A DNA stretch of 64,000 nucleotides from Streptomyces sp. G-G2 (GTDB taxonomy: Bacteria; Actinomycetota; Actinomycetes; Streptomycetales; Streptomycetaceae), in assembly GCF_030063135.1 (NCBI RefSeq), contig NZ_JASISO010000033.1:1-64000 (forward strand), read 5' to 3'. Both the position numbers and the translations under genes were made by a program. The notes below the pieces were generated by a model that was given only the letters and a program-made list of their open reading frames with translations, did not search any database and was not told where the DNA came from. This document shows, one piece after another, positions 51,900 through 60,558 of this stretch (position 1 is the stretch's first letter; the number at the start of each line of letters is the position of its first letter).

Positions 51900-52391
51900 A
51901 TGAGCATCTGGTGGTCTCTCCACTTGAGGCGCGAGGCCGCGAGCGTCCCGCTCGCCAGACGGCTGCTGCTGGGGACGATGGAGACCGCGGGGGTGGACCC
52001 CGACATCTCCTTCGACCTGTCGGTGGCGCTGAGCGAGGCGTGCGCGAACGCGGTGGAGCACGGCGGGCCGGTGGCCGAGGCCCCGGCCACCGGCGGCGTC
52101 GAGGGCGACGGTCCGGCTCCCCCGCATTCGGCGGCCTGTGCGGCGTACCGCGTCACGGCATATCTCGACGGCGACCGCTGCCGGATCGAGGTGAGCGACT
52201 CGGGGCCGGGTTTCCCGCCCGCGACGGTCGCCCGGCGCAGACCGGTGCTGGCGGAGCACGGCCGGGGCCTCTCGCTGATCGTCGAGCTGGCCGATCACGC
52301 CCGGTTCCGCAACCGGCCCGGCCGGGGCGCCGTGGTCAGCTTCGACAAGATCCTCAAGTGGCGCGACGGAGCGCTGCTGAAGGTGTCCTGA
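51900..52391 (+). CDS. HATPase-type anti-sigma/switch kinase
   Basis: A 163-residue GHKL ATPase of the RsbW/SpoIIAB-like group. The ATP-binding boxes are ALSEACANAVEHG (N box), VSDSGPGFPP (G1) and EHGRGLSLIVEL (G2). Such proteins phosphorylate an anti-sigma antagonist or bind a sigma factor; Streptomyces has dozens and no partner is adjacent. ATG 51900 is selected because the domain begins at HLRREAASVPLARRLL. A very strong hairpin follows. Confidence 0.85.
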   Translation: MSIWWSLHLRREAASVPLARRLLLGTMETAGVDPDISFDLSVALSEACANAVEHGGPVAEAPATGGVEGDGPAPPHSAACAAYRVTAYLDGDRCRIEVSDSGPGFPPATVARRRPVLAEHGRGLSLIVELADHARFRNRPGRGAVVSFDKILKWRDGALLKVS

Positions 52392-52395
52392 ACGG

Positions 52396-52436
52396 CCGAT
52401 GGGCGGGGTCCCGGTACAGGGGACCCCGCCCATCGG
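52396..52436. terminator. Perfect 17-bp stem between convergent genes
   Basis: Arms 52396-52412 (CCGATGGGCGGGGTCCC) and 52420-52436 are exact reverse complements around a 7-base loop. It lies between the HATPase stop (52391) and the pepP stop (52478), and is the most stable hairpin I found in the window. It should terminate in both directions. Confidence 0.9.
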
Positions 52437-52477
52437 CGGTGGCAGGCCGCCGCGCGGCGGCGTACGGGCGGCGCGGA

Positions 52478-53944
52478 TCAGCCGTTCAGCGCGGCCATCC
52501 AGCTCTCGACCTCGTCGGACCGGCGCGGCAGGGCCGCGGACAGGTTCCGGTTGCCGTCCTCGGTGACGAGGATGTCGTCCTCGATCCGTACGCCGATGCC
52601 GCGGTACTCCTCCGGCACGCTCAGGTCGTCGGCCTGGAAGTACAGACCGGGCTCGACGGTGAGGCAGACGCCGGGCTCCAGGGTGCCGTCCACGTACGCC
52701 TCGGTGCGGGCGGCCGCGCAGTCGTGGACGTCCATGCCGAGCATGTGACCGGTGCCGTGGAGGGTCCAGCGGCGCTGGAGGCCCAGCTCCAGGACCCGCT
52801 CGACCGGACCTTCCACCAGGCCCCACTCGACGAGCTTCTCGGCGAGCACGTGCTGCGAGGCGTCGTGGAAGTCGCGGAACTTGCCACCCGGCTGCACGGC
52901 GGCGATGCCGGCCTCCTGGGCCTCGTACACCGCGTCGTAGATCTTGCGCTGGATCTCGGTGAACCGGCCGTTGATCGGCAGGGTGCGCGTGACGTCGGCG
53001 GTGTAGAGGGACTGGGTCTCCACGCCCGCGTCCAGCAGCAGCAGGTCGCCCGAGCGGACGGGGCCGTCGTTGCGGACCCAGTGCAGGGTGCAGGCGTGCG
53101 GACCGGCGGCGCAGATCGAGCCGTAGCCGACGTCGTTGCCGTCGACGCGGGCGCGCAGGAAGAAGGTGCCCTCGATGTAGCGCTCACTGGTGGCCTCGGC
53201 CTTGTCGAGGACCTTCACGCAGTCCTCGAAACCGCGGACGGTGGAGTCGACGGCCTTCTGCAGCTCGCCGATCTCGAAATCGTCCTTGACCACGCGGGCC
53301 TCGGAGAGGTTCACGCGCAGCTCGCCGTCACGCTCGGCGGTGACCTTGTCGGTCAGGGCCGCCTCGACGACCGCGTCGTGGCCGCGGACGACCCGGACCG
53401 GACCGGTGGCCTCGGTCAGGGCCTCGGCCAGGGTGCGGACGTCCTTCGCCGGGATGCCCAGGAGCTGCTCGGCCTCGGTCAGGGAGTGGCGGCGGCCGAC
53501 CCACAGCTCGCCCTGGCCGGACAGCCAGAACTCGCCGTTCTCGCGGTCGGAGCGCGGCAGCAGGTAGATGGTCGCGGTGTGGCCCGTCCCGCCGGTGGGC
53601 TCCAGGACCAGGACGCCGTTCTCGCTCTGGTCGCCGGTCAGGTAGGCGTACTCGGTGGAGGCACGGAAGGGGTACTCCGTGTCGTTCGAGCGCGTCTTGA
53701 GGCGGCCCGCGGGGATGACGAGGCGCTCACCGGGGAAGCTCGCGGACAGCGTCGCGCGGCGGGCGGCCGTGTGCGCGGCCTGGGCGATCGGCTCCAGACC
53801 GTGCAGCTCGGTGTCCGCCCAGCCGGTGCGCATGTTCTCGGCGAGTTCATCGCTGAGGCCGGGGTAGAGCCCGTTCTTGCGCTGTTTGTGCGTCTTCTTG
53901 GGCTGCTCTTCTTCCGGGGTCTCCGGGGTGAGCTCGTCAGCCAC
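52478..53944 (-). CDS. pepP: Xaa-Pro aminopeptidase (aminopeptidase P)
   Basis: A 488-residue M24B peptidase releasing N-terminal residues before proline. The N-terminal creatinase-like domain is followed by the pita-bread catalytic domain with DLLLLDAGVETQSLYTADVTRTLPINGRF (two Asp ligands), HGTGHMLGMDVHD (His) and LTVEPGLYF plus VRIEDDILVT (Glu ligands), so all five metal ligands are present. The GTG at 53944 has GAGGAGAT before it. It is monocistronic and convergent with the HATPase gene. Confidence 0.94.
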   Translation of the reverse strand: MADELTPETPEEEQPKKTHKQRKNGLYPGLSDELAENMRTGWADTELHGLEPIAQAAHTAARRATLSASFPGERLVIPAGRLKTRSNDTEYPFRASTEYAYLTGDQSENGVLVLEPTGGTGHTATIYLLPRSDRENGEFWLSGQGELWVGRRHSLTEAEQLLGIPAKDVRTLAEALTEATGPVRVVRGHDAVVEAALTDKVTAERDGELRVNLSEARVVKDDFEIGELQKAVDSTVRGFEDCVKVLDKAEATSERYIEGTFFLRARVDGNDVGYGSICAAGPHACTLHWVRNDGPVRSGDLLLLDAGVETQSLYTADVTRTLPINGRFTEIQRKIYDAVYEAQEAGIAAVQPGGKFRDFHDASQHVLAEKLVEWGLVEGPVERVLELGLQRRWTLHGTGHMLGMDVHDCAAARTEAYVDGTLEPGVCLTVEPGLYFQADDLSVPEEYRGIGVRIEDDILVTEDGNRNLSAALPRRSDEVESWMAALNG

Positions 53945-54030
53945 GTCATCTCCTCAGCTACGACAGGACCGGGTACGGACCCCGTCCATCGTATGTGCGA
54001 GAGGAAGTGGCCCCGACGGGCTGTGACAAA

Positions 54031-55563
54031 TCAGTCGAAACGGGCGGCCAGTACGACGATGTCCTCGGCGGACTCCGCGGTGAAGTCCTCCTCCGGCAAC
54101 ACCATCCGCAGCACGTGATCGACGATCGCGGCCGGGTCCTCGCGGGCGGCGCGCGGTACGCCCGCGGCGGCCGCGTGCAGCCGTGCGTAGGCGCGGTCCA
54201 TGGCGTCCCCGGTGCGGCGCAGCAGTCCGTCGGTGTAGAGCAGCACCGTTTCTCCGGCGGCTGGCTCGATCTCCACACTGGGCGCTTCCCAGCAGGCGAG
54301 CATGCCGAGCGGCGCGGACAGCGTGGTCTCGATGTACTCCGTGCGGTGCTCGCCGATGAGCAGCGGCGGGGTGTGTCCGGCGCCCGCCAGGATGATCTTT
54401 CGGGAGCCCGGCTCGCAGTAGGCGAACAGAGCTGTCGCCGACCGCGCGGGTTCGGTGAGCCGCAGCAGCAGCTCCAGGTCGGAGAGGACCGCGACCGGGT
54501 CCTCGCCCTCCATCACCGCGTACGCGCGCAGCGAGGCCCGCAGCCGTCCCATCGCGGCGATCGCGCCGGGACCGGCGCCGGTGACCGAGCCGACGGCCAG
54601 CCCGAGGGCGCCCTCCGGCAGCGGCAGGGCGTCGTACCAGTCGCCGCCGCCGAGCGGTCCGGTGTGGTGACGGGCGGCCAGCTGGACCCCGGGCACCCTT
54701 GGCAGCCTGCTGGGCAGCAGCTCCTCGGCGACGGTGGCCAGCCGGGTCCGGGCGCGCTGGGCCTCCAGTACGCGGGCCAGGTGCTCGGCCGCGTGCCGTA
54801 CGTAGAGGCCGACCAGGTCGCGCTGGCGCTCGCTGGGCTCGACCTGGTCGTCGTAGAGCCAGACCACGGCGCCGAGTCTGCCGGGAGCCTGGGCCGTCAA
54901 CGGGAGCGTGTAGCTGGCGCAGTAGCCCAGGCGCGCGGCCACCTCGCGGTGGCGGGGGTCGATCGGGGCCGTGCAGCCGCCGGAGGCGGGCTCTTCGCCC
55001 GCCCGGGGCAGGATCTCGGAGCCGCCGACGGCGTCGGCCAGTCCGTCGAGGATGCGGCCGTACGAGGTGGAGCCGCGCGGCACGGTCTCGATGTGGCCCA
55101 GGTCGGCGCGGCCCAGGCCCAGCCCGAGGGTGGTGACCGGGCCGAGCCGGTCGGCGGGTTCCAGCACGATCAGACCGCGCCGGGCGCCGACGAGTGCGGC
55201 GCCCGCGCGCAGGAATTCCTCCAGGCAGGAGTCGACGTCGACGGATCGGGCGAGGCGTTCGGTCAGCTCGTTGAGGGTGGTCAGGTCGGAGACCATGCCC
55301 GCCAGCCGGTCCTGGATCAGGGTGCTGGGGGCGGGTACCGGGGCCGGTGCGGGAGCGGTGCGCGGGGGCACGGGTGCCGCAGTGTGCAGGGAAGCCGTAA
55401 CTACTGAATCGATTCCAGCCACTTTCGGCGGATGCGGGGCGCTCATGGCGTCCGGCTTTCCACCTGGTGCGATTCGCCGAATAGCATCGCAAACCCCCAG
55501 ATCGTTCTGCGCCGCCATCAATGGATCCACATCTACACGCACACATGGAGCGATGTCCAGCAT
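54031..55563 (-). CDS. PP2C/SpoIIE-like phosphatase with GAF domain; altered metal site
   Basis: A 510-residue protein with a GAF domain (about 95-265) and a PPM/SpoIIE-type phosphatase domain (about 285-510). The family metal-site Asp residues appear at Asp308/Asp311 (GGGDWYDALPLP), Asp445 (YTDGLL) and Asp501 (AEDIVVL), but the usual VGDVxGHG element reads VGSVTGAGPG, so the Asp is Ser326. Phosphatase activity may be reduced or lost. Relatives dephosphorylate anti-sigma antagonists, a fitting counterpart to the two HATPase genes in the area. The start is uncertain (ATG 55563, 55518 or earlier 55605). Confidence 0.82.
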   Translation of the reverse strand: MLDIAPCVRVDVDPLMAAQNDLGVCDAIRRIAPGGKPDAMSAPHPPKVAGIDSVVTASLHTAAPVPPRTAPAPAPVPAPSTLIQDRLAGMVSDLTTLNELTERLARSVDVDSCLEEFLRAGAALVGARRGLIVLEPADRLGPVTTLGLGLGRADLGHIETVPRGSTSYGRILDGLADAVGGSEILPRAGEEPASGGCTAPIDPRHREVAARLGYCASYTLPLTAQAPGRLGAVVWLYDDQVEPSERQRDLVGLYVRHAAEHLARVLEAQRARTRLATVAEELLPSRLPRVPGVQLAARHHTGPLGGGDWYDALPLPEGALGLAVGSVTGAGPGAIAAMGRLRASLRAYAVMEGEDPVAVLSDLELLLRLTEPARSATALFAYCEPGSRKIILAGAGHTPPLLIGEHRTEYIETTLSAPLGMLACWEAPSVEIEPAAGETVLLYTDGLLRRTGDAMDRAYARLHAAAAGVPRAAREDPAAIVDHVLRMVLPEEDFTAESAEDIVVLAARFD

Positions 55564-55968
55564 TGCCCAGGTGGGAATCCTGGTGTCCGTGGGACGACAA
55601 CTCACCGTCCAGCCAAGGGTAAAACTTGGCCGGAAAAGGGTGGAAGGGATCCCTTTTTGCGGTCGACTGGGCGGGCGTCACCGTGGGTCCGGGTACGTAA
55701 TCGGTGGTGCACGGGGTGAGTTGGCGCCATCCCGGACCCGCCGGGAACCGCCCGGTACGGCTCGCCGTCCTTAACGGCGGCGGCCGGGCCCGGCCCGTCG
55801 CGGGTGCGTACCACCTCTGCCGGACGTTCCATGGACCCGTACGAAAACTGCACGAACCGTGTGAACCTGCTTCTAGCGGACAGTGACGCGAAACGTGTAC
55901 GTGTGGTGAAACACCGCATACATGGTGTGATGTGGCCCTCGGCGTTCAACGGAAAGGAACGAGCGCTC
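55564..55968. other. 405-bp gap with divergent promoters
   Basis: It separates the PP2C-like gene from the Prim-Pol-like gene. No coding frame is convincing. It includes an AT-rich patch with GGTAAAACTTGG near 55619, and GACGCGAAACGTG followed by GTGGTGAAACACCGC around 55884-55918. I see no recognisable operator. Confidence 0.45.
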
Positions 55969-56730
55969 ATGCGCGAGATCCTCGGAAGGCGTCTCCAGCG
56001 GCTCCGTAGTTCCCTCCAGTCCCTTCAGCCTCTCCAGGCCCTTCAGTCCCTCCACCCCCTCCGGTTCGCTCAGCGGCGTGCCGGCATCAAGCCCGGCGCC
56101 GCCCCCGCCCTCCCGCAGCCCCTCGACGCCGCGTTGACCTGTGCCACCGCCTGGGAATGGCCCGTGCTCCCCGGCGTGGGCCGGGCGGGCGCGGACAGCG
56201 CTCGCTGCGCGTGCCCCGACCCGGACTGCGTGGTTCCCGGTGCGCACCCCTTCGACCCGGGCCTCCTCGCGGCCACCACCGATCCCCGGATGGTGAGCTG
56301 GTGGTGGGCCAACCGGCCCGCCGCGCCGCTGCTCCTGGCCACCGGCGGGGCCGCTCCTTGCGCGGTGAGCCTGCCCGCCACCGCGGCGGCGCGGGCGCTG
56401 GTCCGGCTGGACCAGCGGGGCATGCGCCTCGGCCCGGTGGTCGCGACGCCCACGCGCTGGTCGCTGCTGGTGGCGCCGTACTCGCTCGAACGCCTCGGTG
56501 AACTCCTCTACGCCAAGGACCACGTGCCCTCCTCGCTACGGTTCCACGGCGAGGGCGGCTATCTGCTGCTGCCGCCCTCCGCCGCGTCCGGCGGCGGTCA
56601 GGTGCGCTGGGAGCGGGAGCCGTCGGCGGCGGCCGGGCGGCCCTGGCTGCCGGAGATCGAGGCGGTCGTGGACGCGTTGGTGGAGGCGAGCAGCGGAGCG
56701 CCGGGCGGCGGAAGCCGACTCGCGTACTGA
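55969..56730 (+). CDS. Prim-Pol (PF09250)-like protein, catalytic Asp motif lost
   Basis: A 253-residue protein of the 'bifunctional DNA primase/polymerase' N-terminal-domain family. The diagnostic ARCACPDPDCVVPGAHPF Zn/His-Cys patch and WWWANRPAAPLLLATGG are present. The segment where active enzymes have a VxDxD-type acidic motif reads PCAVSLPATAAARA, with no Asp, so replication activity is unlikely and a structural or regulatory role is more probable. Residues 8-38 are an unusual Leu-Gln/Arg-rich helix (SLQSLQPLQALQSLHPL). ATG 55969 follows GAAAGGAACG. Confidence 0.75.
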   Translation: MREILGRRLQRLRSSLQSLQPLQALQSLHPLRFAQRRAGIKPGAAPALPQPLDAALTCATAWEWPVLPGVGRAGADSARCACPDPDCVVPGAHPFDPGLLAATTDPRMVSWWWANRPAAPLLLATGGAAPCAVSLPATAAARALVRLDQRGMRLGPVVATPTRWSLLVAPYSLERLGELLYAKDHVPSSLRFHGEGGYLLLPPSAASGGGQVRWEREPSAAAGRPWLPEIEAVVDALVEASSGAPGGGSRLAY

Positions 56731-56850
56731 CGCCCGTACCGCCCCGTCAGTTCTCCCGGATCACTCGAACGGGTGTCACCGGGGCGGGTTTCCAAGGGAA
56801 TTGGGCGCGGGGATCTCCGCGCCCCATTCCCGCGTCGCTATCGTCGGCGA

Positions 56851-57399
56851 ATGAATCTCCGCCTGATCGGTATCGGTGCCGGTGTACTGATCATCTTGTC
56901 GCTCCCCCTCGCGGGCGCGATCGCCGGACCGGATTTCGCCGTTCGGGACGACGGCAAGGGCGGCGGACTGCTTACCTCGCTGGGCCTGTCGGAGTCCTCC
57001 GGCCGGCCCTCCGGGGCGAAACCGGCGCCCCCGGGTCCCCCCGAACAGCCCCGCACCGACGCGCGCTGCGGCCCCGAACTCTCCTCCCCCCAGGGCGTCG
57101 AGGCGCAGACGTGCGTCCTGACGGGCGACGGGCAGAGTTGGGGGCGGAGCTACTACCGCAACACGAGCGGGCGGCCCCTGGAGTCCGTACTGACCGTGAT
57201 GGGTCCGGCCGGCCGGACCGTGCAGATCCGTTGCGCGATCGGGGCGGGGGACGAGCCGGGACTGTGCGAAACACCCCGTGAGCACTCCATGGGAACCCCG
57301 GACCGGTACGCGGCAGTAGCGGAGTTTGCAGTTCCGGATGCTGAAGGGCCCCTGCTCCTGCGGTCCGGGAGCAACTCACCGGCACCGACCGGCGGTTGA
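56851..57399 (+). CDS. Secreted or membrane-anchored protein, unknown
   Basis: A 182-residue protein with an N-terminal signal/anchor (MNLRLIGIGAGVLIILSLPL), then a Pro/Gly-rich linker to about 70, and a small domain with four cysteines (RCGPELSS, AQTCVLTG, QIRCAIG, GLCETP) that probably form two disulfides outside the cell. I do not recognise the family. There is no ribosome site before ATG 56851 (GTCGGCGATG), so it may be translated from a leaderless message. A hairpin follows. Confidence 0.6.
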   Translation: MNLRLIGIGAGVLIILSLPLAGAIAGPDFAVRDDGKGGGLLTSLGLSESSGRPSGAKPAPPGPPEQPRTDARCGPELSSPQGVEAQTCVLTGDGQSWGRSYYRNTSGRPLESVLTVMGPAGRTVQIRCAIGAGDEPGLCETPREHSMGTPDRYAAVAEFAVPDAEGPLLLRSGSNSPAPTGG

Positions 57400-57420
57400 G
57401 CACCGCCGGAAATGGAAGGG

Positions 57421-57458
57421 CCCGGTCGCTGGCGACGGGGGATGCACCAGCGACCGGG
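57421..57458 (+). terminator. Hairpin after the secreted protein gene
   Basis: CCCGGTCGCTGG (57421-57432) pairs perfectly with CCAGCGACCGGG (57447-57458) around a 14-base loop, 21 bases after the stop. Confidence 0.7.
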
Positions 57459-57475
57459 CTACAAGAACGGTAACA

Positions 57476-57505
57476 AGAGATCGCCTGTTCGCAAATTCGA
57501 TCTCT
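57476..57505. promoter_or_regulatory. Inverted repeat in an AT-rich convergent gap
   Basis: AGAGATCG (57476-57483) and CGATCTCT (57498-57505) are exact inverted repeats in a locally AT-rich stretch between convergent genes. It may be a second terminator for the minus-strand gene that ends at 57631 or a protein site. Confidence 0.35.
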
Positions 57506-57630
57506 GATATTCAGACAGCGATTTGCAGACGATTAGCGGGAGTTGTGACTCCGGTCACCCGCCGTGGCGGGGGTCCGGACCGGCCCGGCGGGCGGCCGGG
57601 GGCCGGGGGCCGCCCGGGGCCGGTCGCCCG

Positions 57631-58605
57631 TCAGTTGAGGGTCACCTGGCGGTTGGTGAGCCCGCCGCGCGCCCGGCGCTCCTCCGTGGTCAGCGGAGCG
57701 TCCATGGCCAGAGCCTTGTCGAGGCGCTCCGCGAGCCGGGCCGCGGGCTCTTCCACATCGGCGGCCGAGACGCCGACGGGCAGGTCCCAGACCGGGACCA
57801 TCAGCCCGTGCGCGCGGAAGGAACCGACGAGCTTGGTGCCCTCGCCGAGCGAGGACTCGCCCGCCGCGGTCAGCCGCGCGAGGGCGTCGAGGAGCTTCTC
57901 CTCGGGGTGCGGCATGACCCAGCGCAGGTGGTTCTTCTCCGGGGTCTCGCACCAGTAGGCCGCGTCGACGCCGGTGAGTTTGACCGTCGGGATGGCCGCC
58001 GCGTTGGCGCGCTCCAGCGACGCGGCGATCTCCGGGGAGGCGGCCTGAGCGCTCTCCGTATCCGGAATCCAGAATTCGAAGCCGCTGTGCACAACAGGCT
58101 CGAAAACGCCGTCCGGGTCCAGGAGATCCTGAAGCCGGGTGCCCTCGGCGGGCACACGACGGGCCGGCACCGGATTGCCGGGCTCCGCGACGAGCGCGCG
58201 CTCCAGGGTGTCGGCGAGGTCGCGGGCGAGGTTGCCGCTACTGGACTCGTTCTGCAGGCCGAGGAGGACGGAGCCGTCCTCGCGGCGCAGCGCGGGCCAG
58301 GCCATGGGCAGTACGGTCACCAGCGTGACGGACGGTACGCCCTCGGGCAGACCGCCCTTGAGGGTGAGCGGGATGGTGGCCGCGGGCACCAGTTCGCGCA
58401 GCGCCACCCAGTCGCACTCGGAGGGCAGACCCTCGAAGGGGCGCTGCACGTGGTCGGTGACGGCGTGCGAGGCGGCGGCGCCGTGGCAGGCCTTGTAGCG
58501 GCGCCCGGATCCGCAGGGGCAGGGCTCGCGGGCGCCCACCACGGGGATCTCCCCGTCCTTGAGCTGCGGCTTTGCAGTCTTCGCTGCGGGGCGCTTCTTG
58601 GCCAT
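57631..58605 (-). CDS. DUF5926 protein with N-terminal SEC-C zinc motif
   Basis: A 324-residue protein. The SEC-C motif PCPCGSGRRYKACHG (residues about 28-42; Cys-x-Cys-x8-Cys-His) binds zinc and, in SecA and other proteins, contacts SecB or ribosomes. The remaining DUF5926 domain of about 280 residues is widespread in actinobacteria without a known function. The first 20 residues are Lys/Ala-rich. ATG 58605 has a GGGAGA ribosome site. It appears monocistronic. Confidence 0.85.
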   Translation of the reverse strand: MAKKRPAAKTAKPQLKDGEIPVVGAREPCPCGSGRRYKACHGAAASHAVTDHVQRPFEGLPSECDWVALRELVPAATIPLTLKGGLPEGVPSVTLVTVLPMAWPALRREDGSVLLGLQNESSSGNLARDLADTLERALVAEPGNPVPARRVPAEGTRLQDLLDPDGVFEPVVHSGFEFWIPDTESAQAASPEIAASLERANAAAIPTVKLTGVDAAYWCETPEKNHLRWVMPHPEEKLLDALARLTAAGESSLGEGTKLVGSFRAHGLMVPVWDLPVGVSAADVEEPAARLAERLDKALAMDAPLTTEERRARGGLTNRQVTLN

Positions 58606-58793
58606 CGTGGGTGTCTCCCGGTTGCGGCGGTGCGTACGTCGTTACGTGACGGCGAGCCTAGCCGTTCGTACCGCCGGAACCGGGTGGGTGCGGCCGGGAG
58701 CGCGGTCGGCGTGCGCTCCCGGACGGCCGCGGGTGTCGTCGATGGCCGGTCGTCGGGTCGGGGATCCGGTCCGGGACCGTGGTCGGGATCCCG

Positions 58794-59396
58794 TCAGGGA
58801 TCCAGGTCGTCGAAGGGGGCGCTGAAGTCGATCGCCGGCGCGGCGACGCGCGTAGCGAAATCGTCGTACCGGGCCCCGCACGCGACCGTCACCCACACGG
58901 TGACCTCGCCGCCCGCTCCGTCCCGGACACCCCAGTCCTGGGCGAGGGCGCTGATGATGTTCAGCCCCCGGCCGCCGCGCGCGGTGACGGAGGGCGTGGC
59001 CGGAACTGGACGGGTGGGCCCGCCTCCGTCCGTGACCTCGACCGTCAGTCGCCCCGCCTTGTCGACGCGCCACGCGGCGCGTATGTCTCCGTCGCCGATC
59101 TCCCGCGCGCCCAGGGGCCTGCCGTGTCGGCAGGCGTTGCTGAGCAGTTCGGAAAGGATCAGGACGGCATCGTCCACGATAGATTCGGGCACTCCGCTGA
59201 TACGCAACTGCTCACGCATGCGATGCCTCGCCGCGCCCACGCCCGCAGGGCCATGCGGTACAGCCATGCACGACGACGTGGGCAACTCCTGTGCCACCAC
59301 CAACGCCACCCCCGGAACCTCCTTAGCCCCACGCCATGGTCTGAATGCCCCATTGGCCTGGACCGGAAACCGCCACGGCGGGGCCCTCTGACGCAT
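58794..59396 (-). CDS. HATPase-type switch kinase (second)
   Basis: A 200-residue GHKL ATPase with N box ILSELLSNACRHG, G1 VTDGGGPTRP and G2 ARGGRGLNIISAL. The domain covers residues about 50-180, preceded by a 45-residue extension. It is likely an anti-sigma factor kinase like the one at 51.9 kb. The exact start is uncertain (ATG 59396, or a later GTG beginning VALVVAQ). It stands alone on the minus strand. Confidence 0.8.
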   Translation of the reverse strand: MRQRAPPWRFPVQANGAFRPWRGAKEVPGVALVVAQELPTSSCMAVPHGPAGVGAARHRMREQLRISGVPESIVDDAVLILSELLSNACRHGRPLGAREIGDGDIRAAWRVDKAGRLTVEVTDGGGPTRPVPATPSVTARGGRGLNIISALAQDWGVRDGAGGEVTVWVTVACGARYDDFATRVAAPAIDFSAPFDDLDP

Positions 59397-59481
59397 TCAT
59401 GACGACTGAATGCGGAACGGATGCGCCGGTGCACACCCTGTAACGGGAGGTGAAGGGGTGTCGGATGGGCAAACCGGGGCG

Positions 59482-60318
59482 TCAGCGCCCAAGTTGTGAC
59501 AGAACTTGGCGCGGTCGGTTCGTGATGATCGCTTCTACACCCAGATCAGCGCAGAGCTGAACGTCTTCCGGCTCGTTCACCGTCCACACGTGGACGGGGT
59601 ACCCGGCCGCCTGGAGTTTGCGGATGAAGCCCGGATGGCTACGGACGATCCGCATGCCCGGTCCGGCGATCCGCACACCGGCGGGCAGCCGCCCGTCCCG
59701 CATCCGGGGCGAGACGAACTGCATCAGATAGACGGTCGGGATCGTCGGCGCGGCCGCGCGCACCCGGTGCAGGGAGCGGGCCGAGAAGCTCATGATCCGC
59801 ACCGGGTGGGGGCCCTCGGTGGACGGCGAGTCCAGCCCGAAGCGCTTGAGGAGGAAGAGGAGCCGCTCCTCCACCTGCCCGGCCCAGCGGGTCGGGTGCT
59901 TCGTCTCGATCGCGAGTTCCACCGGTCGGCCGGCGTCCGCGACCAGCTCCAGCAGCCGCTCCAGGGTGAGCACGGCGGTGCGCTCGGGATCGGGCTCCTT
60001 GCCGTACTCGCCCGCCGCTCCCGCGCCCGCGTCCCAGTCCGGGGACTCGTCGCGGTCTTTCCAGGACCCGAAGTCGAGGGCGGCGAGGTCGGCCAGTTCG
60101 AGGGCCGATACCGCGCCGCGGCCGTTGGAGGTGCGGTTCACCCGGCGGTCGTGCACCAGCACGAGATGGCCGTCGGCGGTGAGCCGGACATCGCATTCGA
60201 GGGCGTCGGCGCCGTCCTCGACGGCTTTGCGGTAGGCGGCCAGGGTGTGCTCGGGGGCGTCCTCCGAGGCGCCGCGGTGGGCGACGATCTGGATGGGGCG
60301 CGGCGTTGCGTGGGTCAC
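59482..60318 (-). CDS. Glycerophosphodiester phosphodiesterase
   Basis: A 278-residue GDPD (TIM barrel). The catalytic set appears as AHRGASEDAPEHTLAA (His-Arg, Glu) and ALECDVRLTADGHLVLVHD (Glu-x-Asp, His), and VHVWTVNEPEDVQ plus VEAIITNRP close the barrel. It hydrolyses glycerophosphodiesters to glycerol-3-phosphate and an alcohol. There is no signal peptide, so it is cytoplasmic. The GTG at 60318 is the only good start in frame. It is divergent from the HtrA-like gene. Confidence 0.92.
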   Translation of the reverse strand: MTHATPRPIQIVAHRGASEDAPEHTLAAYRKAVEDGADALECDVRLTADGHLVLVHDRRVNRTSNGRGAVSALELADLAALDFGSWKDRDESPDWDAGAGAAGEYGKEPDPERTAVLTLERLLELVADAGRPVELAIETKHPTRWAGQVEERLLFLLKRFGLDSPSTEGPHPVRIMSFSARSLHRVRAAAPTIPTVYLMQFVSPRMRDGRLPAGVRIAGPGMRIVRSHPGFIRKLQAAGYPVHVWTVNEPEDVQLCADLGVEAIITNRPRQVLSQLGR

Positions 60319-60558
60319 CGGGTCATGGTGCCATCGCGCGGGCCCCCGCAGTGGGGGCGGATCCTGAAGACGCGTCCGAAATGCCCGGGATAAAGGATGG
60401 GGTGCGGACGCACAGGTCCGGCTTACAGTGCTCTGACGGTGAATGGGAAAGGCTTGCCCAGGAACTTGTATGACCGGTCGAACGTTCACCCGGACCGATA
60501 TCCCGCTGGATGTCCCGTCCGACATCCAGCACGTCGTGTGTGACGAGGAGAGAGCGCT

